A model generated the notes under the pieces. It ran no database searches and was not told where the DNA came from. It saw only the letters and a list, made by a program, of their open reading frames with translations. Positions 11,269-21,870 of a stretch of 64,000 nt of DNA are shown here, in pieces. Source of the DNA: Antedon mediterranea (Eukaryota > Echinodermata > Crinoidea > Comatulida > Antedonidae); assembly GCF_964355755.1 (NCBI RefSeq), contig NC_092670.1, positions 10,169,201-10,233,200 on the forward strand. Reading direction: 5' to 3'. The number at the start of each line of letters is the position of its first letter. Position 1 is the stretch's first letter. The position numbers were made by a program, and so were the translations under genes.

Positions 11269-11427
11269 TGGATATTAATCATACATATACTGTTGCATTG
11301 ACTGCCTCATAAATGCCTACTACATTAATCATACACATACTGTTGCATTGACTGCCTCATAAATTCCTACTACATTAATCATACACATACTGTTGCATTG
11401 ACTGCCTCATAAATGTCTACTACATTA
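11269..11427. repeat. 50-bp minisatellite, ~3 units
   Basis: Unit begins ATTAATCATACACATACTG, continues with TTGCATTGACTGCCTCATAA and ends ATGCCTACTAC (50 bp). About three units here, about ten at 15497-15996 and about twelve at 53574-54184. The same left (TAGCAAGCTTGTTTGGAT) and right flanks occur at all three loci. Confidence 0.92.
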
Positions 11428-12079
11428 AAACAAAAATCAGTAAATGTAGTTACTGCAGTAAATGCAGTATAATAATTTTAACATGATCTATTGATAAGAT
11501 AAGTTGTTGTACTGTGGGTATGTGAACATTTTAATAGATTCGTTTCAGGCCTGTAAGAAGGAATTGCGAAGTGGGAGGTCCATCCAAAAATGTACTTTAT
11601 AGACAGTTTACATTCAAGATGATCACCTTTGGGCTTTACATTATATTTGAGAAGCGACATCAATTGATAATCAAAAAGTATCAAATGATTATCATTTGTT
11701 GTTTAAACTTTTAAATATTGTGGTCTAATTATGACATGACTGGCTAAAACATGGGGCTATATGTCACAAAGGCGTAGAAGTTTTTTTTGCATGAGATTCA
11801 CTTCAATATCATTATTAGAATTGTTTTGTTCCATTTTCAGATGTTTTTAGAAGCTTTTCTTTTAATGTTTGTCCAATTTCTTTAGCTTTAGTATGTTGCG
11901 TATACCGTTATTTTTAGTCCTACTGTATGGGCCTTGGCTATGATCCCGGATGTTTATAATATGGTGCCTTGTCAAGAAAAGCGGTCATCTATTTGACCTT
12001 TGTAATACAAAAAAATCAATATTTTAAAAAATTAATTTAAACGATCACAAAAGATCTGAAATATCTAAAGGTAACTTTA
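11428..12079. other. Interspersed repeat following the minisatellite
   Basis: Non-coding, present three times in the window (also ~15997-16620 and ~54185-54830). It starts ATCAGTAAATGTAGTTACTG and includes CGGTTATTTTTAGTCCTACTG-like sequence near its right end. The minisatellite and this part behave as one repeat unit, possibly a non-autonomous transposon with a variable internal minisatellite. Confidence 0.6.
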
Positions 12080-12980
12080 CAGGTTTGATGGTCCTTGACA
12101 TACAAAAGGCCTTTGATACAGTCAACCATCAGATATTATTGCAAAAACTGGTTCATATGGGCATTGATAAAGAAGAAAGATTGCAAACAAATGACATCAG
12201 TAAATGGCGTTCAGTCCCAACCATGTACTATATCTAGCGGAGTTCCCCAAGGTAGCATTTTAGGACCTCTTTTTTATGTTATATGCTGAAGATACAATAT
12301 TGAAGTCCAAATCTGGCATCATGTAACAACTGGCTTATACTGTAAACAACAAACTATCATTACATCTTGATAAAACTGAGTCAATATTTTTTGGTACTAA
12401 AAGAAAACTTAAGAATGTTCTTGATTTTGCTGTTATTTTTAAAACTAAGTTGATATGTAAGAAGAATATGATCTCATATCTTGGTTGTTTGCTTGATGAA
12501 GACCTGTCTGGAGAATCTATGGTTCAAAAAGTTCTTGGTAAGAATAATTCAGGACTTAAATTTTTGTATAGACATTCTGCATGTCTAAATTTCTTTTCTC
12601 GCAACATTCTATGCTCTGCACTCATTACCTGTCACTTTGATTATGCATGTTGCTCCTGGTTTCCAGCTGTTTCTAAAAAACTTAAACAAAGACTTCAAAA
12701 CAGTCAAAATAAAGTTGCTAGGTCTATAAAATAAATATATAAATAATCGAGCACATATTGGTAAAGACGAACTGAACCAAATCGGTCAATTATTTTTAGA
12801 GGATAGAATTTGCCAACTCAAACTAAATCATGTTCATAAGATTTTTTATGGAAAATCTGTACCTTATTTGACTGAAAAGTTTAAAAGAGTTTCATCTAAC
12901 CACCTTTATAGGACTAGAAGTAGTGTCAATGGTTTCAGTTCCTAAATCTGATAGTCAAATATCTCAAACTTTTTATTATA
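12080..12980 (+). mobile_element. Degraded LINE reverse transcriptase remnant (copy 1)
   Basis: Fragments of a non-LTR RT in different frames: MVLDIQKAFDTVNHQILLQK, SSGVPQGSILGPL, then a frameshifted catalytic box, KTESIFFGTKRK, ISYLGCLLDEDLSGE, and a C-terminal LITCHFDYACCSWF. In this copy the box reads YAEDT: one base changes the second catalytic Asp to Glu. In copy 2 (54834-55740) it is YADDT. Several stops and frameshifts show it is long dead. It is a different family from the YVDD elements. Confidence 0.85.
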
Positions 12981-13019
12981 CAGGCAAAAAATATCCACAA
13001 ACGGTTTCAGATTTTCACC

Positions 13020-13375
13020 AACTGTAAGTTAATCTTTGAGAAAATTCTTTCCGATTTTTTCACACTCGATCCCAGGCCAACAATCGAACGGGCCCACCGA
13101 GATGGTAAAAGTATGAACGGTAAGCCAAGGCATATCATTGCCCGTTTTCTCTCATACGCTTCTAAGATTGAAGTTATGAAACAACGAAGTTCTGCGCTAG
13201 ATAGCCAGAAATTTTATATCATAGATGATCTTACTGCTGCCGATCTACTGGAAAAAAAGAAATGGAGATCACAAGTAAAAGAGATGTACAATAAAGGTAC
13301 CAAGCTTCGTTTTACGGCTGGAAAATGGCGAACTTCAACTGGCATTCCGGTAAACTTTTCGAAATTCCATTGAAA
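13020..13375 (+). mobile_element. LINE ORF1 remnant (L1-type RRM/CTD), copy 1
   Basis: The frame encodes KILSDFFTLDPRPTIERAHR, then DGKSMNGKPRHIIARFLSYA, then DDLTAADLLEKKKWRSQVK and TKLRFTAGKWRT. It resembles the C-terminal RNA-binding part of L1-type ORF1 proteins (IERAHR, a P-R-x-I-x-x-R-F-L motif, and a late K-L-x-F-x-x-G-K). ORF1 would bind LINE RNA. The N-terminal coiled coil is missing. The homologous sequence in copy 2 is followed after ~400 bp by a LINE ORF2, so this is the 5' part of that element. Here it is cut off by a nested LINE at 13741. Confidence 0.75.
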
Positions 13376-13741
13376 TAGTTCCGGTAAACTTTTCGAAATT
13401 CCATTGCCATACTAGTGATCGGAATGTTGTTGTAAACACTTGGACTGACTAAGAATCTTTTATCCATTATTTTCCTTACATCTGCATACTTTGCTTAATT
13501 TGTACAAGCCACTTGATTGATTTTACATAATAATTTTACAATAGCGTTTTCAGGAGTCTGTTCTCACATAATTGCATTGTCATAAGATGTTTAAATCACT
13601 TAAAACCATTTATTCACCTTTGTTTTATTGTTACCCCCCAATTCTTAACTTGTTTCTTTATATTTACGTTCTTGTACTTTTCTGTTTTTACGTAACATTA
13701 CCAGGCATCTTTTATTACATACTATTGAATAAACTGATCAC

Positions 13742-15465
13742 TACTTCCCAAAGCAGACCTAGTATTGATTTATGTAAGCTCCCTACGTATTTACCTGCTA
13801 ATAAACCCCCTAATGTAAAAGAATGGGAAATGTACAATCAATTAAGAAAAGTTAAAGTAAAAAAGTCCCCGGGCCCTGATAATGTGCCTAACAGATTAAT
13901 AAGAGATTTTGCATGCGAACTAAGCATCCCTATGACTAATATCTTAAATGCCTCCCTCAGTGAGGGTCATGTCCCAACTATGTGGAAAGATGCTATTGTT
14001 ACTCCGGTTCCCAAAGAAAATGGTTGTACTAGGGTTGACAAATTTCGACCAATCTCACTTACATGTATCCTAGCTAAGGTAGCTGAGGGCTTCATTAAAA
14101 AATGGCTCTTAACAGATATCGAGAAAAATCTTGATAACAACCAATATGGTTGCCGTAAACACTTTTCTACAACCCATAATTTGGTTGATCTACTAAATGT
14201 GTTCTATGAAGGTAGTAACATTCCCAAATCTGTTGGTCAGTTAGTTTTAACTGACTTTAGTAAAGCATTCGATTGTGTTGACCACACAATAGCAGTTTCT
14301 AAATTAGTAACACTTGGTTGTAGACAACAAGTACGCTATAAATCCACCTTATCAATGAGTGTTAATCTAACATGTGGCGTCCCTCAAGGTACGCTCCTTG
14401 GGCCTATGATCTTTCTTGCTCTAATTAATGATGCCATGCAAGACTCGCCATGTAAAACTTTGAAATATGTAGATGATTTGTGCATAGGACAGATAGTAAA
14501 AAAGGATGTAATTTCCTCAATTCAGAATGATGTTGCTTTACTGAATGTATGGTCTAATGAAAACAAACTAAAACTTAACCCAACTAAATGTAAAACTATG
14601 TATTTTAACTTTCAAAGAAATCAATATGAACATGAACCCCTTTTCATTGGTAATGCTACAATTGAAATCGTTAATGAAACTAAGTTACTAGGTTTATGGA
14701 TACAAGCTAACCTCAATTGGGACCGTAACGTTAAAGAAATTGTATCCAAAGCCAGCAGACGTCTGCATATATTATGTAGATTAAGAAAGTTCAATCTTCC
14801 GAAATTTGATCTTGTAGATGTATTTAAGAGTTACATAAGACCAAGTGTTGAATATGCTGTCCCAGTATGGCATTCTAGTCTCACTAAGAAACAAAGTGAT
14901 ATGATAGAATCTGTCCAAAAAAGGGCTTGCAGAATAATATTGTGTAATGACTACATATGTTATGACCAAGCACTCAATGATCTTTCTTTATACACTTTAT
15001 CTGATAGAAGGCGTAATCTATGCTATAAGTTTGCTCTGAATTGTTCAAAAAGTATTCATTTTGGAAAATGGTTTCCAGTGAAGAATGTAAGTAACATGAA
15101 ACTACAGTAAGACGTGTAAAGTATCAACAACCCAAATGCAGAGTTGAAAGATATAGAAAAAGTGCAATACCATACCTTATCTCGCTTCTAAATGAATAAT
15201 CAGTATATATCACCCAGTACAGCTTTGCGATTCTTATTGATGCTTTTAGGTGTTTTTTTCTTTTCTATTTTAATATTTTAAGCTAAACTTTTTGAATGTT
15301 CCTGTATTGTATTTCTTGTGTAAATTGCCTCCTTTTTTATATTTTTTTATCATTGGTTTTGTACTTTTATACAAATTTTAATATTGAACAAATGTAAATG
15401 TCTTTGTAATTCAGCTAAGGCTGCGATAATGATATTGAAATAAATGAAATGAAAAAAAAAAAAAA
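13742..15465 (+). mobile_element. Nested LINE, YVDD family, 5'-truncated with poly-A
   Basis: The open frame to 15110 encodes an RT with KKSPGPDNVPNRLIRDFACE, FRPISLTCILAKVAEGFIKK, LTDFSKAFDCVDHTIAVSKL, LTCGVPQGTLLGP, KYVDDLCIGQ, LLGLWIQANLNW and SYIRPSVEYAVPVW. About 15 residues are missing between KLVTLG and RQQV. The 57 codons upstream of 13741 belong to the interrupted older LINE, so the apparent 512-aa ORF starting at 13572 is a chimera. The element ends in a poly-A run (~15452-15466). Copy 2 preserves the empty site (ctgatcacattatgtaccg at 56481-56499), giving exact boundaries. No endonuclease domain: a dead 5'-truncated insertion. Confidence 0.92.
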
Positions 15466-15477
15466 ATTATGTACCGA

Positions 15478-16620
15478 ATTTAGCAAGCTTGTTTGGATAT
15501 TAATCATACACATACTGTTGCCTCGACTGCCTCATAAATGCCTACTACATTAATCATACATATACTGCTGCCTCGACTGCCTCATAAATGCCTACTACAT
15601 TAATCATACACATACTGTTGCATTGACTGCCTCATAAATGCCTACATTAATCATACACATACTGTTGTATTGACTGCCTCATAAATGCCTACTACATTAA
15701 TCATACACATACTGTTGCATTGACTGCCTCATAAATGCCTACTACATTAATCATACACATACTGTTGCATTGACTGCCTCATAAATGCCTACTACATTAA
15801 TCATACACATACTGTTGCATTAACTGCCTCATAAATGCCTACTACATTAATCATACACATACTGTTGCATTAACTGCCTCATAAATGCCTACTACATTAA
15901 TCATACACATACTGTTACATTAACTGCCCCATAAATGCCTACTACAACATTAATCATAAACATACTGTTGCATTGACTGCCTCATAAATGTCTACTACAT
16001 TAAAACAAACTAAAATCAGTAAATGTAGTTACTGCAGTAAATGCAGTATAATAATTTTAAAATTATACCTATTGAATGTCCTTTGACCTTGTGAGTTGTT
16101 GCATTACAGAATAGAAGTTGTTGTTGTACTGTGAGTGCATTTGAACATGTTAGATTTGTTTCAGGCCCGTAAGAACCAATTTTGAAGTGGGAGGTCATCC
16201 AAAAATTTACGTTATAGAGTGTTTAGAGAGTACTTTGCATTCACCTTTGGGCTTTACATTATGTGAGACGTGGATAATAAAAAAATATCAAATGATTAGT
16301 ATTTGTTGTTTAAACTTTTAAATATTGTGGTCTAATTATGACATGACTGGTGAAAACATGGGGCTATTTCACAGAGGCGTAGAATTATTTTGCATGAGAT
16401 TCACGTCAATATCATTATTAGAATTGTTTTGTTCTACTTTTCAGATGTTTTTAGAGGCTTTTCTTTAAACATTTGTCCAATTTCTTTAAGCTTTAGTATG
16501 TTGCATATACCGTTATTTTTAGTCCTACTGTATGGGCCTTGGCTATGATACCGGATTTTATAATATAATGGCTTGTCAAGAAAAGCGGTAATCTATTTGG
16601 CCTTTGTAATACAAAAAATA
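15478..16620. repeat. Third copy of the minisatellite repeat unit
   Basis: It starts TTTAGCAAGCTTGTTTGGAT and contains about ten 50-bp units (to ~15996). It continues with the same right-hand sequence as 11428-12010, with more divergence than copies 1 and 2 show to each other. It begins directly after the LINE junction ATTATGTACCG. Confidence 0.88.
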
Positions 16621-17177
16621 GCTATATATTAAGCTAAATTAGGCCTAAGACTAAAATATCAACAAACGAAAAGTTATTCACGAAAAATGTTGTACCTGAA
16701 AACGTTATTTGCAGTATTAATTTGAAATCAGTTTCTTTTATTTCTAACCTAAATAATTTCCAAATATTTTGGTCAAATTCAATTTCCGTTCTTTTATTTG
16801 ATATTTTTTACATGATTTGCAAATAGAAATAAAATTTATTGCAAAATCAAAAATACAGAGATATGTGGTCAAGGACCACTTCATTAAATTTTGGAGGCAA
16901 TCCGGACCACGCTCTTAATTCTGGACCACTTTTTAGTATTATTTTCAAATCTTCAGATGTTAAAAGATAAGACAGAATTTTCAAAAGCCGGCAAGCAGTC
17001 TAAAAGTAACAAGTAAACTGGAATTGGATTGTCCAAAAACCTCATTTTTGTACAAGAGGCAAGAGTTATAATTTGTGATTTGTAATTTTAAAACATAATT
17101 TTATTTAATGTACAGTTTTTTTGATACGAGTAGTTTTAAAAAACCTATTTTTTTACAAATGTATTGAATGCACTAAC
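16621..17177. other. Intronic DNA with an interspersed repeat shared in inverted orientation
   Basis: About 16850-17100 is homologous to the reverse complement of about 48985-49260. Shared phrases include ACAGAATTTTCAAAAGCCGGC and TTTTTGTACAAGAGGCAAGA. No coding potential. Confidence 0.6.
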
Positions 17178-17439
17178 CTGCAGTTCCTGTTTATCCACTG
17201 ATTGTCAACTTATAGTTAGAGTCCTCAGGACCAATGCCAAAGTGAGAATATCTTGCAAACTTCATTTTGTCTAAGTGGTCCCTCATCTCTACTAAGAGCT
17301 CAAAACCTCCGTCAGATGTTATACGATTGATTTGTTCGTTACCAAGCCAGAACTCTGTGTTCACATTTCCAAAACCCTCTTTGTATTCTAACCAATTACG
17401 GTAGAAATCAACTGATCCATCTTGTCTTCTCTGTATAAC
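17178..17439 (-). pseudogene. FReD gene 1, exon 4, with an in-frame stop codon
   Basis: A 262-nt exon (acceptor ttatcag, donor gttagt) encoding the middle of a fibrinogen domain: VIQRRQDGSVDFYRNWLEYK, EGFGNVNTEFWLGNEQINRI, GGFELLVEMRDH and a YSHFGIG-type strand. In the conserved LTISGY motif the Tyr codon reads TAA (17193-17191), so translation stops 5 codons before the exon end. Gene 2 has Tyr there (SGYTGTAG). Length and phases (0 in, 1 out) are identical to exon 4 of gene 2. Everything else is intact. This may be recent inactivation, a real polymorphism or an assembly error. The protein made would lack the Ca2+ site encoded by exon 5. Confidence 0.88.
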
Positions 17440-17780
17440 CTGATAATGAAATGATCTATACTCTAAAGACTTACTAAAACATTGATGGCAAGCCCATCAA
17501 CTGGAGTAAATGGAAATAAATGAATTAAGAACCTGACCACTAATATTACGATGAAGGTACCATGTGTAAACTTGTGTATTTAACATTAATATAATGAACG
17601 CCGAACACTTGGACAGTAATCCGTGGATTAGCTTACCACTTGCGTGAACCACGCCAGTCTTGTGCCGTACATGTGAACGTACCCTTAGCAGGGAGTTGTA
17701 CTCCCTGCCCTTAGTAAGCTCTGCCAAGGCTTTTGGAATTGCACTTGCTGATATCTTTGAATAGGTTGGCCTATACTTAC

Positions 17781-17917
17781 CGTCCAACCTCCATCTTTTC
17801 TCATGTCACAGTATACAATTAACCGTGGACCTCCATCAATTTGCCGTATCACATATTCACCACTCACAGCATAAGGATAATGTTGTAAAATGTCACCACA
17901 GTCCCTCATAAAACACT
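17781..17917 (-). CDS. FReD gene 1, exon 3 (fibrinogen domain start)
   Basis: A 137-nt exon with acceptor caattttag and donor gtaagtat. It encodes CFMRDCGDILQHYPYAVSGE, then YVIRQIDGG and LIVYCDMRKDGGWT. This is the canonical start of a FReD: the first Cys pair (DCGDI and VYCDM), the SGEYVI strand and the GGWT motif. It begins two bases into a codon, consistent with phase 1 left by the microexon 24052-24067. Exon 3 of gene 2 has the same length and phase. The intron before it is ~6.1 kb and holds a TIR element and GTDC1-like debris on the other strand. Confidence 0.9.
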
Positions 17918-18500
17918 CTAAAATTGCACAGTTGGCATTGGCATTACACGATCACATTTTGTTTTGAATACGCAATATTTCAACATAAATTGTGAAGGTT
18001 TTATTCAGTGATGTAGCCACAAGAAATAAAGTGGTGCGGTTGTTGCAAGAAAAAGGAACACTCCCATGTGCAGCCCATGGTTGTCAAAGGCCTGTGGTGA
18101 AAAAGTGGTCAGTTTGAAACCGTACCTACCTGCCCTGTTATTTCAAAGTATTTTTTAACAAAAAGGTTGTTAATAATGTTAGCATACAATTCATTTTTTT
18201 AAAAGAGGATTTAATTTAAGTTTTTTCAACTTGTTTGCATTGTCGTGAGATGTTTTCCAAGTGATTGTACTAACGTTCTTGTGACCAATGAATCATTCAT
18301 TCATAGAAAGTACTGATGTAGAAGTCGGCGACTCTACAATGGACCAGAGACCTGAGTTGTATATTTTTTTTGTCTCCATTTTTCGTTTAAATACTTTACT
18401 TACTTGGAGGAATTGGTAGACACACGTCATCCTGACATGAGTGAAAGGTAGCCAGTACAGCTAACATACAGCAGATCATGAATGCTTTAGAATACGTTTT

Positions 18501-19450
18501 ACGCCGTGGTTAGGATTCCGGTACCGGAACTCAACTTCCCACCGTTATGGAATCCGACACGCTATTGCGCATGCCCAGAGCGAAGTAATTATAGCTTGCA
18601 CTAGTGCCACAGACCACGCACCACATTACCCGAGAGTCGGAGTGTTAACTAGGGATGTACTGTGTAGCCAAAGATAGTGTCACTATCTTTGTTGTGGCCT
18701 AGTTAGTCGTCGCGCAGGGGAGAGAGCGATGGATGAAACTTGGCCTAGGCCATACATGAATTAATAATTACGCCACGCGTTAAAATAATTATTATGATAT
18801 GCGTATTTCAAGAAATGTACGAAAATGAATAGCGTAGCGTTGCGAAACCGACTTCTTCCGAACAGTTTTTTTTTCACATCCGCCCGGCGGCTGCTGTCAA
18901 CAAATCAACTTGTATACGATTGCATGATGTTATGTACAGTATATAAGTGCGTTATATAAAATCTTTTATTTTGTACTTGAAAAATCATAAAAATTAAAAC
19001 TAGTCATGTAATTATAATTCATAATTATATAAAGTTTATATATGAATTAAGCAACGACTTTTTTAATTACGAAATAAATAGGCCCAATGGTCACATCTAG
19101 CTGGTAGGCCTACTAGTATTAGTAGGCATGTAGGCCGGCTAGTTCGCCATGGCGCAGCTATTAAAATGATCGATCGCTGTAAAGCTTGGTTCCCACTAGA
19201 ACGTAACGCAAGTGTTTTAACCAATGACAAGCGAAGTTATAGACAGTTAGCAATCACAAGCGAATAAGCCATCGCTTGTGATTGGTCAATTCACTTGCGT
19301 TACGTCCTTGTGTCGATAGTGGGAACCACGCTTTAGTCTGTAGACAAAAATAGAGTCGCTGATTACCTCGCTCTGGGCATGCGCAATAGCGTGTCGGATT
19401 CCCTAACGCTGGGCAGTTGAGTTCCGGTGCCGGAATCCTAACCACGGCGT
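18501..19450. mobile_element. 950-bp TIR element (MITE) with ~95-bp inverted repeats
   Basis: The left end ACGCCGTGGTTAGGATTCCG is repeated inverted at 19431-19450, and the match continues ~95 bp inwards through CCGACACGCTATTGCGCATG. There is no coding sequence, so it is non-autonomous. I could not see a clear target-site duplication (left flank aatacgtttt, right flank tcattttatg). An internal near-perfect palindrome lies at ~18669-18689 (AAAGATAGTG / CACTATCTTT). A second small MITE is nested at 19180-19335. The ORF 19254-19454 is a by-product of the TIR. Confidence 0.8.
19181..19333. mobile_element. Nested ~150-bp palindromic MITE with TA duplication
   Basis: Ends are AAGCTTGGTTCCCACTA and its inverse, with further inner inverted pairing of CGTAACGCAAGTG with CACTTGCGTTACG. 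The flanks are TA on both sides, a mariner-type signature. Related ends occur at 47643 (AAAGCGTGGTTCCCACTAG) and at ~50040-50056 (inverse, GTTGGAACCATGCTTT). Confidence 0.65.
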
Positions 19451-19459
19451 TCATTTTAT

Positions 19460-20932
19460 GTTACATTTCTTGAAAGCTCACTAAATACAATTGACAGGTT
19501 ATTTTCATTTAACTAGATTAGAAAAGTATGCAGTCAAACGACAAGTATTATGTTGTATTTTCACCTGATCTACCTTGCAGTGTATTAGAAATCGCCAAGT
19601 TTCTAGCCATAGGCAAGTTACTATCACATGTCTAATAGAGTCACTTGCTAATGAAGTTACTTGTCTATAGAGTGGCTGGCCAAGGAGTCGCCAACCTAGC
19701 CTACGGAGTGACTAGCCTATACAGCCACTAGCCTGGAGTCACTGGTATAATAATAGATACCTACACTCATATTGTGTAAATAATTGATTGATTGAAAGCA
19801 CAAGCTTAGAGAAATTGTGAAATTTTAGGGGCTCTTCAATCTCAAACATAAACTGTAAAATTAATTAAAATTTGAAGACATCATCAACTTCCCTATCAAT
19901 TTAAATTGAAAGAATGTAATTCTTACAACTATAATTCAATGTCTTTTACACCTCAACTGAATGATGAAGCGATTGTCTCAGATCTCACAGTGCAATATTG
20001 GAACACCTCTCTTATTTAGAGATTGATTGGAGAACAACCCACATGTTTTCAAACCACACCCTTTCAACTAAAAGGTTTATAATAGGATTTCTCATGTAAT
20101 CTCAATGTTACAAATTACATTATACTGAACAATATTTGAATATTGTATATATTTGGATATTTGTTGATAATTTTTTCAGCTAATTGATTCGTGAATGATC
20201 TGAAAAACTTTGTAATTCGCTATTTGTAAACACTCAAGATAGAATTTGCTTTGTTGGGTCTTTTTAATTTGTTTAGCTAATTTGTTCGTGAATGAGATTT
20301 AAAAACACTTTTGCTTTGTCAAGCTTCATTTTAATTAATGTGAATGAATTCCTAGTTATCTATCTCTTTCTCCTAGTGTCTCTGTTCCTATTTGTCCATA
20401 TGGCCCAGTGTTATGAATATCAACATTAATTAACACAGAAACACTCTCATGCATTTACTTCGTTATATTTATTAGCTTATGTACAAAATGTTTTGTGTAG
20501 CTTTGTACGCCAGTCTGTGTTTCTGATCACATAGTAGCCTACATTTGTAATTAAGTGAGAGAAGATGTGCCTAACTCTTGTATTTATTTATTTTTACTTT
20601 AGTTATGCTGTTAAGTGTTGTTTTGTCTCATATTTGATCAATTGATAATTTTCAAAATAAAATCCATTTTACATACTTGTTTATTTGCCATAATAAATAC
20701 TATTTTTAAAGTTCATTAATTTTTACAATTATGAAAGTATTAACATTTCAATTGATACTTTGGAAAAAAAAGTGACCAATAAAGAAATTAAATCTAATAA
20801 TAGCAATAGCATATTTCTAGGTAACTTTGATTGTTATATTCTATAGGCATTCTCACCTTTAAATGGCTGACCAGTAAAAATATTAAAAATAGAAGTTTAA
20901 TTTTATATTGTTCTTTGTTGTTGTTCTTTTAG
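19460..20932. other. Non-coding DNA in FReD gene 1 intron
   Basis: No gene recognised. The last ~170 bp are homologous to 5838-6005, the GTDC1-like intron. A locally repetitive tract of gagtcaCTagcct-like phrases lies at ~19625-19745. Confidence 0.45.
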
Positions 20933-21253
20933 GCTTGAAGCTTCTTGGATAAGGACTATAAACCATAGGTCCAGTGTACACAACTTGCTCGTGTGCACTT
21001 TAAAGAACCTAGTACATCTTTCGAGACGAGTAGGGGGTTACCCCGGTGTATTAGTACATCACAGCCACTGATTACCAACTGGGCCCTCTGGGAGACCAGT
21101 CTTTGACTGAAGAGGTTAGCCAGTATAAATATATATTTCAATCAAGCCTACATATCACATGTTAAATGTTTAAAAAATAAGCATTATTATACTGTAATTG
21201 TGGGTGTCTTCCATTGTGTCCTAACCAGCTGGTTTATACTGAGATATTTCAAA
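20933..21253 (+). pseudogene. GTDC1: GTDC1-like penultimate exon (copy B), split by an insertion
   Basis: The acceptor and first ten bases (gcttgaagct) match copy A. Then ~254 bp of foreign DNA intervene (20943-21196), and the rest of the exon resumes with ATTGTGGGTGTCTTCCATTG to the donor gtaagtt at 21254. The inserted DNA starts TCTTGGATAAGGACTATAAA and looks like a dispersed repeat, but I cannot classify it. The exon is destroyed, so this copy cannot make the enzyme. Confidence 0.75.
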
Positions 21254-21694
21254 GTAAGTTATAATAAGTTCTAAACTTACTTATATAATAATTTTAGTAG
21301 TATTTTTTTTTTTTCAAAAGTCAATTTGTGCTGTATTTTGACAATTGTACGGCCATGGAAAACCCTTTTTGTGAAGTAACTTATGTCATTTGAAGTGTAC
21401 AGAGGTCATAATTGATTTGTCTCTAGTTTTTTTCCAAGCATAGTTTATTCCATTTCCTTGTGACAATGTGGCAGCACTAAAAAAATAATTCAATATTCCA
21501 ATATTCTCTTTTATTATATTATATGGTGATGATATTGTTCAACAAAGTGCTTATTTTGTATCCCATTCCATTCCATCATTGTATTGTATTTGTATATGTT
21601 TTGTTTTATTTTGGAATAAAAATGTTTATGATTGATTGATTGAAAATAAATGATTATTGTCCCATACCGAATTACCTCTTTCAATCTCTTTTAG

Positions 21695-21870
21695 AAGACT
21701 GTTTATACAATACAGAACAACAGTTATTTAAACAGCTACAACGATTCTGCAGAACACCAAATATTGTACGTAACTATGACAGAAGTACACTGAATGAAAT
21801 CACTGCAAAATGTAGCTGAACATCTCTCAAGCAACAATATCTATCAGTGCTTTCAAGTCAAGAATCATAA
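21695..21870 (+). pseudogene. GTDC1: GTDC1-like terminal exon (copy B) with premature stop
   Basis: The good acceptor caatctcttttag is retained. The peptide DCLYNTEQQLFKQLQRFCRT continues to TAKCS and then meets TGA (21817-21819) where copy A has TGG (Trp of the conserved SW motif). Downstream sequence stays homologous to the normal end (SSQES stop). It supplies the ancestral exon start that copy A has lost. Confidence 0.75.

Larger units (their letters stand above)
9153..13740. repeat. Segmental duplication, copy 1
   Basis: This ~4.6-kb block aligns colinearly, with few differences by eye, to 51334-56487. It includes a FReD terminal exon (10334-10584), a 50-bp minisatellite (three units here, about twelve in copy 2), an old LINE RT remnant and a LINE ORF1 remnant. 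The block ends where a younger LINE is inserted at ~13741. Copy 2 gained or kept ~120 bp near 52500-52620 (an extra FReD C-terminal module) and lost 12 nt in the LINE ORF1. Confidence 0.92.

Noticed and set aside
17497-17787. 96-codon minus-strand ORF between FReD exons 3 and 4
   Set aside because: It lies mostly in the intron, in another frame from the exons; the splice sites on both sides explain the region better.
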